NCBI RefSeq assembly: GCF_902806685.2
Contig: NC_048552.1
Coordinates: 9,203,662 to 9,267,661, forward strand
Length of the DNA: 64,000 nt
Origin: Maniola hyperantus
Taxonomy: Eukaryota > Arthropoda > Insecta > Lepidoptera > Nymphalidae
Direction of reading: 5' to 3'
Part shown: piece by piece, positions 58,804-64,000 of the stretch
Layout: each line of letters starts with the position of its first letter
How positions within the stretch are numbered: the stretch's first letter is position 1
Notes under the pieces: generated by a model
Told to the model about the DNA's origin: nothing
Databases searched by the model: none
The model's input: the letters and a program-made list of their open reading frames with translations, nothing else
Translations under genes and position numbers: made by a program

Positions 58804-59064
58804 CACATTCCACTGAACGGATTTGCATACCTTATAGGAAAATCAAACTCGCCAAAATGCACTGAATGCGGTATAATCGAGGATGCGTATCACGTCTTAG
58901 TGGAGTGTGTCCGGAACGAAATAGAAAGGCTTAATTCTATAAATAGGTTTAATATTGATTTGAGAGATGTGGGTACTTGTAACAGTGTTTTGGCCCAACC
59001 TTTGTCTAAGGAGGCCAGAGCACTGTGCAAGCTGTATAAGACGTACTCAAATCTTAGAAGTTAG
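58804..59064 (+). pseudogene. C-terminal zinc-knuckle segment of an R1/Jockey-like LINE ORF2
   Basis: 86 open codons from the insertion junction to TAG 59062-59064. A C-x2-C-x7-H-x4-C motif (CTEC..H..EC) is typical of the region after RT in R1- and Jockey-group elements. The end reads ARALCKLYKTYSNLRS. The RT itself is absent through 5' truncation, so no activity is expected. Confidence 0.8.
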
Positions 59065-59150
59065 AACATAATGAAGAATGTTTGCTCCTATGAGGGTGAC
59101 ATGTTTAGGTTATAAACAAACCCTCTATAAAAATTTAGAAAAAAAAAAAA
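58804..59150 (+). mobile_element. Short 5'-truncated LINE with poly(A) and 16-bp target duplication
   Basis: 347 bp between direct repeats aactatcaaaaccggt (58788-58803 and 59150-59165, one base ambiguous with the A tail). A run of A precedes the right repeat. It sits in a type B2 repeat. Confidence 0.88.
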
Positions 59151-59222
59151 ACTATCAAAACCGGTTGAAAAGTTGGGCCGTGAAATGACAGATAGACATC
59201 TTGTCTCATTTATTATATTAGG
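59151..59222 (+). repeat. Type B2 repeat, right part after the LINE
   Basis: CAAAACCGGTTGAAAAGTTG and GGGCCGTGAAATGACAGATAG are the type B2 tail segments. Confidence 0.65.
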
Positions 59223-59465
59223 TGGATTTCCTTTAGTATATAAAGTAGAGATACATCCAATAAGTACGCGTATAAAGCTATCAGCGTAAATGGTGAAACG
59301 CAATCCTTCTCATTAGTAACAATGGTCACGATCCTTAAATAAATAATCCAAACGTTCCCATTTCATACGGATCGTCGAAATTGTACTTTATCCACATCAA
59401 AGGAGTTCGCACTCGGCCGCAAGACCCGTAAAAGTAGAGATTTGAGCTACGTGACCGCGACACAC

Positions 59466-59725
59466 GACTGCGACACGCAAAGTGTCGCGCAATCGTCTGA
59501 AATCTGTGGCCAAGTGTCACGTGACATGGCGTCTTGCATTCAATGCTAAAACGCGCAAACTGATACGTGACCGACACTTGCGTAGCGACACTAATTGCGT
59601 TCTAAGCTGTGTTGTACAGAAATATATCATGGAGAACATATTAATTGAGGTGAGTGACTGCGACGCGCTACACTGGGCTTACATACAATCGCGCGACACT
59701 TAGTGTCGCGTCTCGCATAGTCTAT
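59466..59725 (+). mobile_element. Short element with GCGACACT-rich inverted ends
   Basis: The left edge (CGCAAAGTGTCGCGCAATCG) and right edge (CGCGCGACACTTAGTGTCGCG) are inverted relatives. Inside, from ATG 59630, a short frame begins MENILIEVSDCDALHW and then runs into the right edge. It could be an internally deleted DNA transposon retaining the first codons of an accessory (MADF-like?) ORF; that reading is weak. Confidence 0.45.
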
Positions 59726-60305
59726 CTTAAGAATCACAACATTAAACATCAGTAGCATCGGACGTAAAAATGCGTGATTAGAGTTTGGCAACCTTGTTCA
59801 ACGTAATTAGCATATCTTCGATGTGTCTAATGAGGCCACAGCTTGCTGCTGAAATCGCATTTTCTGTATTTAAAATGCTTTGCGTGCAAATCTTGTGGCT
59901 TTTACGACTGTTGCGCTATTCGAAGATCGTCTGGTGGTGTAGGATCATATAAACGGAGAAAACAAGAGAAACTATAGACGTAAGCGGTATTGAGTAATTT
60001 GGTGAAGTTATAGCAATGGGTAAGAAACTTGGTGGAACAAGTCTGAATACATATTGCCTTTTTAACGTTTTATTATTCGTGTAAAATGAGATGGTGTATG
60101 ATGTATTATGTAGGTACGTTTCATATAAGAAACGTGAAGAATTTCGTGTGAAATTATGTTGACGTTGAGCTAGCAAAAATATATAACTTTTTGTTTCTAA
60201 TTTGATAAAAGCGGAAAAGCAATCCGCTCTTCATTCCAGCAGTTGGTACTTTTAGACAAACTTAGATCACTTATTTTAGCGTTTAAACTACCGTGAGTGA
60301 TTTCC
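59726..60305. other. No gene seen
   Basis: An 86-codon minus frame (59916-60176) has no features. Confidence 0.5.
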
Positions 60306-60523
60306 ATTATAAATACTATCTGTCCCGGCTTACTCACGTGTGTAGTCGATGTTAGCCCGACTAGTTTCGAACCCATCCGGGGTCCTTTTTCAAGGGAGTC
60401 CGTCCGCGCACGCGCCGCGGTTTTGACGGACTCCCTTGAAAAAGGACCCCGGATGGGTTCGAAACTAGTCGGGCTAACATCGACTACACACGTGAGTAAG
60501 CCGGGACAGATAGTATTTATAAT
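60306..60523. mobile_element. Perfect palindromic (fold-back) element, 99-bp arms
   Basis: Arms 60306-60404 and 60425-60523 are exact reverse complements; the loop (60405-60424) is GC-rich. It contains ACCCATCCGGGGTCC and CAAGGGAGTCCGTC. I recall similar sequence as a repeated lepidopteran fold-back element. No coding content; frames through it are mirror artefacts. Confidence 0.88.
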
Positions 60524-60535
60524 AGATCACTTATG

Positions 60536-60738
60536 TTAGATGCTCGCGACTTTTCGCGGGTTCCGTGGGAACCTATTAATTTTCCGGGATAAACAGTAGC
60601 CTATGTCACTCTTCAGGTCTTTGAGTATACCTATGCAAAAAATCACGTTATTCCGATGCTCTGTTGCAACGTGATTGAAGGACAAAACCAGTAAGCCAAA
60701 AACAAACACTTTAGCATTTAAGTAATATGGGTAGTGAT
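60536..60738 (+). repeat. Type B1 dispersed repeat
   Basis: GATGCTCGCGACTTTTCGCG head, CCGGGATAAACAGTAGCC, CTATGCAAAAAATCACG, GTTGCAACGTGATTGAAGG and an AATATGGGTAGTGATTC tail. Confidence 0.8.
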
Positions 60739-60793
60739 TCACATTATATAAAAGTAGTGGGTACATTTGAAGTGTAGGTATAAGAAGAAGCAG

Positions 60794-60801
60794 TATATAA
60801 A
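60794..60801 (+). promoter_or_regulatory. Possible TATA box
   Basis: TATATAAA, ~58 bases before the signal-peptide-like ATG at 60859 and ~55 bases after the end of a type B repeat. In AT-rich DNA such words are common. Confidence 0.2.
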
Positions 60802-60858
60802 TTTTCACTAGTGAAGGCCCTAGAGTATAAGCTCTTAGGTACACTTTGAAGACAAGTC

Positions 60859-60930
60859 ATGGTTATTATTGTATTTCTCAGTTACGTCACGTTAATGCTC
60901 GCTTATGCGGAAGGAGAGTCTGAATTATAA
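60859..60930 (+). CDS. Candidate signal-peptide exon (very tentative)
   Basis: ATG 60859 in the context AGTCATGG opens 23 codons: MVIIVFLSYVTLMLAYAEGE then SEL and a TAA. The hydrophobic core followed by A-Y-A and then acidic residues looks like a cleavable signal peptide. A TATA box (TATATAAA, 60794-60801) lies 58 bases before the ATG, about right for a short 5' UTR. For this to be a real first exon a splice donor must fall before the stop; only a weak AGA/GTCTGA is present. Chance remains the simplest alternative. It is the only host-gene hint I found. Confidence 0.15.
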   Translation: MVIIVFLSYVTLMLAYAEGESEL

Positions 60931-61090
60931 TGAAACTCGAAAGTAGAGGCTGCAGTTTGCATCGAAAGCTTTTGTGGTCGAGCTTATTCTCTTTGCGCGA
61001 CGAGAATATTGTCTTGCTACCACTACGTAGGTAAATTGTACAATTTGTTACTTTAAACATAAATTCTGTTCGGAACTAAAAGATGATAAT

Positions 61091-61282
61091 CTAAATCTTC
61101 TTAATATATATAAAAGGAAAAGGTGACTAACTGACTGACTGATCTATCAACTCACAGCTCAAACTACTGGACGGATCGGTCTGTTTAGCATGCGGAGTGT
61201 TATTATGACGCAGACATCCGTTAAGAAATGATTTTTGAAAACTCAACCCCTAAGGGGTAAAATAGGGTAAGGGGTAAAACCT
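61091..61282 (-). repeat. Type A repeat, antisense
   Basis: The minus strand reads from GGGGTTTTACCCCTTACC through the CAGTCAGTCAGTTAG run to a TTTTATATATATTAAG end. Confidence 0.8.
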
Positions 61283-61580
61283 AAGTGAATAGGATCAATT
61301 TATCTGTCTATTCAGATATTTTTTCTTATTGTATAAGGTCATAAGTAGGACCTTCGAGTACCGAGGTATTCAATAAAACCCACTACAAGGTGACGTCGAT
61401 CCTTTCCGGTCCCTTTATATTTACACCTCATCCATCAAGCTCCCTATCTTGTTGCGATATATTCACAACAAGCGACCTTCTAGCGACCGTTGACTTCAAC
61501 TAAGCTTATTTTTTTATATTTTCTTTTATCCTTCTTATAGCATCTAGCTGATAGCTGTATCTTTATTCAGCGTCAAATGT

Positions 61581-61769
61581 GTTTAGGTTTCTAAAATCCC
61601 GTTGGAAATCCGTCTGAAAAAAAAACAGGAATAAAAAGTTGTCTTGTTTGTCTTTACAAGCTACCTCTGTGCCAAATATCATCAAATGAGCTGATGCTCA
61701 GCTGTTGAATTTTAACATAACAGACAGACAAACGAACACACTTTCACAGTATTTAAGTACTTATGTGGA
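61581..61769 (+). repeat. Diverged type B2 repeat
   Basis: AAATCCCGTTGGAAATCC, GGAATAAAAAGTTGTC, GCCAAATATCATCAAATGAG and ACAGACAGACAAACGAACAC, TTTCACAG. Older copy. Confidence 0.65.
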
Positions 61770-61794
61770 TTTTTTTGAGAACATTATCCAAGTT

Positions 61795-61943
61795 CATCAT
61801 GATGACTAATTTTCCCCTTTCCCCTCCAAATAAGCGTTCAGCTGGTGCTATGAGTAGGTACGACAATAGTGCAACGAGTGGGGTTTGAACCGGCGACCTT
61901 ATGGATTTCAGTCCGCTCCTTTAACCGTTGAGCTATTGAGGCT
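61795..61943 (-). mobile_element. Second SINE family, tRNA-headed, antisense
   Basis: The minus strand begins GCCTCAATAGCTCAACGG (A-box like), carries CGGTTCAAACCCC (B-box like) and continues into TTGCACTATTGTCGTACC and GGAGGGGAAAGGGGAAAAT, ending GTCATCATGATG. I recall this as a common lepidopteran SINE. It is unrelated in its body to the 4464 family. A lone tRNA gene is ruled out by the continued SINE body. Confidence 0.8.
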
Positions 61944-61961
61944 CAATTTATTTATAATATT

Positions 61962-62136
61962 ACTAGATGATACGTCAAATCCGTCTCCACTTCCGTCCGT
62001 CTACTTACGTGGATTTACGTGGAAAAGTAGCCATTGTTCTTCCATGGGATGCAAACTACCAAATCTCGACAATATCTGTTAAACTGATGAGCCGTAAAAG
62101 CATCAGACAGCCACACTTTCCCATATTTGTAATAAT
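61962..62136 (+). repeat. Diverged type B2 repeat
   Basis: ACTAGATGATACG head, CCATGGGATGCAAACTACC, ACTGATGAGCCGTAAAAGC, CACACTTTCCCATATTTGTA tail. It abuts the type A copy at 62138. Confidence 0.7.
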
Positions 62137-62137
62137 G

Positions 62138-62329
62138 CTAGCTTATACCGCGACTTTGACCGCGTGGACTACACAAATTTCAAACCCCTATTTTACCCCC
62201 TTAGGGGTTGAATTTTCAAAAATCCTTTCTTAGCAGAAACATTCTTTCTCTTCGTGCCAAACAGCCCGATCCATCGAGTAGTTTGAGCTGTGCGTTAATA
62301 GATCAGTCAGTCAGTCAGTCACCTTTTCG
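62138..62329 (+). repeat. Type A dispersed repeat
   Basis: GCTAGCTTATACCGCGACTTTG head, the ACCCCCTTAGGGGTTGAATT block intact, a ~20-base loss around the TACGTCATAATAGC block, then CAGTCAGTCAGTC. Confidence 0.82.
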
Positions 62330-62649
62330 AAGTCATGAATACGTATGATGAATTTTTAAGATGTGAATTTACAATGTTAAATCTGTTACTTCAAAGTATG
62401 TTTAACAATTCATTCGAAGTTTTATGTAGGTAAAGCTTTGCCAACGAATAAAATACTAACCAGTTCAATTTCAACGACAAAGATTTTCGGAGACTTCTCA
62501 AGAGAAATGTGCTTTCCTTTTAGGAAAACTCAACATAAAAATTTCAAGATAGAAACGAGAATGAGACTTTCACTCGGAACATCTTGACAAATATGTTGAG
62601 AGGATTTTTATAAACAGTTTGCTTAAATTTTATTGTGGCTTAGTTAGTT
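62330..62649. other. No gene seen
   Basis: Nothing recognised. Confidence 0.5.
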
Positions 62650-62843
62650 ACTAGATGCTACTCACGTGACTTTGTCCGTTTGGATTTAGGATTCCCGAAA
62701 ATCTCGTGGAAACCTCGATTTTCTGGGATAAGAATTAGCATATGTTGCCGGAATGCTATCTCTGAATCAAATTTCTTCAAAATCGGTGAAACGGATGGGC
62801 CGTGAAAAGATAACAGACAGACAAACAATATTTTCGCATTCGG
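62650..62843 (+). repeat. Type B2 dispersed repeat
   Basis: ACTAGATGCTACTCACGTGAC head, TTCTGGGATAAGAATTAGC, GATGGGCCGTGAAAAGATAA and ACAGACAAACAATATTTTCG. Confidence 0.75.
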
Positions 62844-63024
62844 TTTCGGTTTGATCTAAGTCAGAGTTTGGTTGAGTGGAGTAACTTTGCATGTAGTAAT
62901 TAGTAAGTAGATATAATTTGCTTAATAGGTACTTAATTTTAACTTACATTTAAAAATATAAAGTACAGAAGAACAAAAATGCTCAGTACCTATCTCAGTT
63001 CTGCAAAAGACTACACGTAATCTC

Positions 63025-63140
63025 CCTATCGCTGGCAACTGGCAAGCTAGTTAGGTGCGCCCAATAACGATGCAGCGTGCCTCTCCCTCAACTTAGCTGT
63101 TAGGAAAATCTACGTGCAATGAATAAGAGGGTTGATTCCA
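63025..63140 (+). repeat. Diverged dispersed repeat, also at 63855-63950
   Basis: GGTGCGCCCAATAACGATGC, CTCAACTTAGCTGTTAGG here resemble CGTGCGCAATGAAGATGC, TTAACTAAGCTGTTAACC at 63870-63935. Family not identified. Confidence 0.45.
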
Positions 63141-63456
63141 CTATACTTACCTACATTTTAATATAGACAAAGACTTAAATACTGACTATATACCAATTTG
63201 CAAAATAAAACCAGTAAAAGCATTTCACTCAGTTATAAAGCTTAAAACTTATAGTGAAAGTGTGGGAGTCATTTGTATACTTCAATTTTTTCGTGACGCC
63301 AATCCAAGACCGTTCTAACTCTAATTTTAATGGCCATAAGAGTGTGAAGCGTGGATCACGCGTTGTCCACGCTTTGTACATTTCTTTCAATTAAATATTG
63401 AAAATTTCACCGTAAGGAAGACGAAATAAAGTTTAGATTTCCATGTCTTACTGTGA
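63141..63456. other. No gene seen
   Basis: A small hairpin AAGCGTGGA / TCCACGCTT at 63347-63373. Confidence 0.5.
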
Positions 63457-63643
63457 GTCGAGTCCGCGTGGACCCCCTAGGGTTGATTATTCAAAAATCC
63501 TTTCTTGCAAATGTCTATTGTCTACGTCATAATAGCTATCTGCATGCCAAATTTAAGCCCGATCCGCCCAGTAGTTTGAGCTGTGCGTTGATAGATCAGT
63601 CAGTCAGGCAGTCAGTCATTCAGCTTTTCCTTTTATATATCTA
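63457..63643 (+). repeat. Type A dispersed repeat
   Basis: GTCCGCGTGGACCCCC, AGGGTTGATTATTCAAAAAT, an expanded TGTCTATTGTCTACGTC, and a long CAGTCAGGCAGTCAGTCATT tail. Confidence 0.8.
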
Positions 63644-64000
63644 GAAGAATCAAATAACGAAACCCGCAACTTCAATGAACTTATTATCTAAAAAATATTA
63701 CTTAGTCCTTTTTTGCAGTACCGCGTATAAAATTAATAAAATAAAGTTAACGCAGACGTTTCTGACGTTAAATCGAGGTAAGAATAATAAGAAGCCTTAA
63801 AGCCCGGGAAAATGCAAAGGGAAATAGGTAGGAAGACGATTTGCTCATATCGCGAGCTGCCTATTTAACGTGCGCAATGAAGATGCATAGTGCCCCGCCA
63901 CCCCTTTAACTAAGCTGTTAACCAAATCCTACTGTATGGAGTAAGGGATTTAAGTGAATATTTACGCTAAGCGAAAATTGTAAATGAAATAGAGTAAGGC

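Noticed and set aside
60297..60539. 80-codon frame through the palindrome
   Set aside because: The frame is a mirror product of the perfect inverted repeat, not a coding sequence.
61870..61943. Antisense tRNA-like sequence
   Set aside because: Same reason: it continues into a SINE body on the minus strand.
1..64000. Bacterial or viral features such as operons, ribosome binding sites, origins
   Set aside because: The window is eukaryotic; apart from the retrotransposon there are no compact gene arrays and such calls would be meaningless.

Overview
This is AT-rich eukaryotic DNA, and it looks lepidopteran (moth or butterfly). The evidence is the kind of interspersed repeat it carries: tRNA-headed SINEs, many copies of a repeat headed CTAGCTGATGCCCGCGACTTCG, GCCGGCCAAGTG-headed repeats, BEL/Pao and RTE-, Jockey/CR1- and R1-like retroelements, and frequent TAGGTA/TACCTA words. 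Genus and species cannot be told. I found no host protein-coding exon, rRNA or functional tRNA that I would defend. The window reads as an intergenic or large-intron region built from mobile elements of many ages.

Layout. 1-7 kb: type A and B dispersed repeats, two hairpins, and a ~295-bp tandem duplication whose first unit was later split by a full SINE with an 11-bp target duplication. 7.04-10.95 kb: a young LTR element without coding capacity (LTRs ~912 bp differing at three places), reading on the minus strand by its primer-site match. 11-12.6 kb: a type C repeat and a LINE tail. 12.67-19.59 kb: a complete BEL/Pao retrotransposon of 6,921 bp with apparently identical 389-bp LTRs, caaac target duplications, a candidate tRNA-Arg primer site, a polypurine tract and a 1,357-codon Gag-Pol frame. 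Its pol is nevertheless broken near the integrase by a frameshift and two stops. 20-34 kb: MITEs, LINE fragments, a 785-bp hAT-like element with 8-bp target duplications, and a 42-bp minisatellite open on both strands. 34-64 kb: LINE fragments (two inserted into type B repeats with clear target duplications), a degraded Jockey-like RT, several fold-back elements including a perfect 99-bp-arm palindrome at 60.3-60.5 kb, antisense SINEs, and dense type A/B repeats toward the end.

How the parts relate. The only large coding unit is the BEL/Pao Gag-Pol: gag with zinc knuckles, aspartic protease, reverse transcriptase, RNase H, then a broken integrase. The other coding traces are 5'-truncated or decayed LINE ORFs. 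Nested insertions give a relative timeline: tandem duplication before SINE, and type B repeats before the two LINEs. The BEL/Pao and the coding-less LTR element are the youngest large insertions. The only hint of a host gene is a 23-codon signal-peptide-like frame behind a TATA box at 60.79-60.93 kb, held at low confidence. I see no convincing new biological system. The best leads are the coding-less LTR element, the long perfect palindrome, the modular A/B repeat family and the 42-bp repeat. Family names rest on recall of motifs and were not checked against any database.
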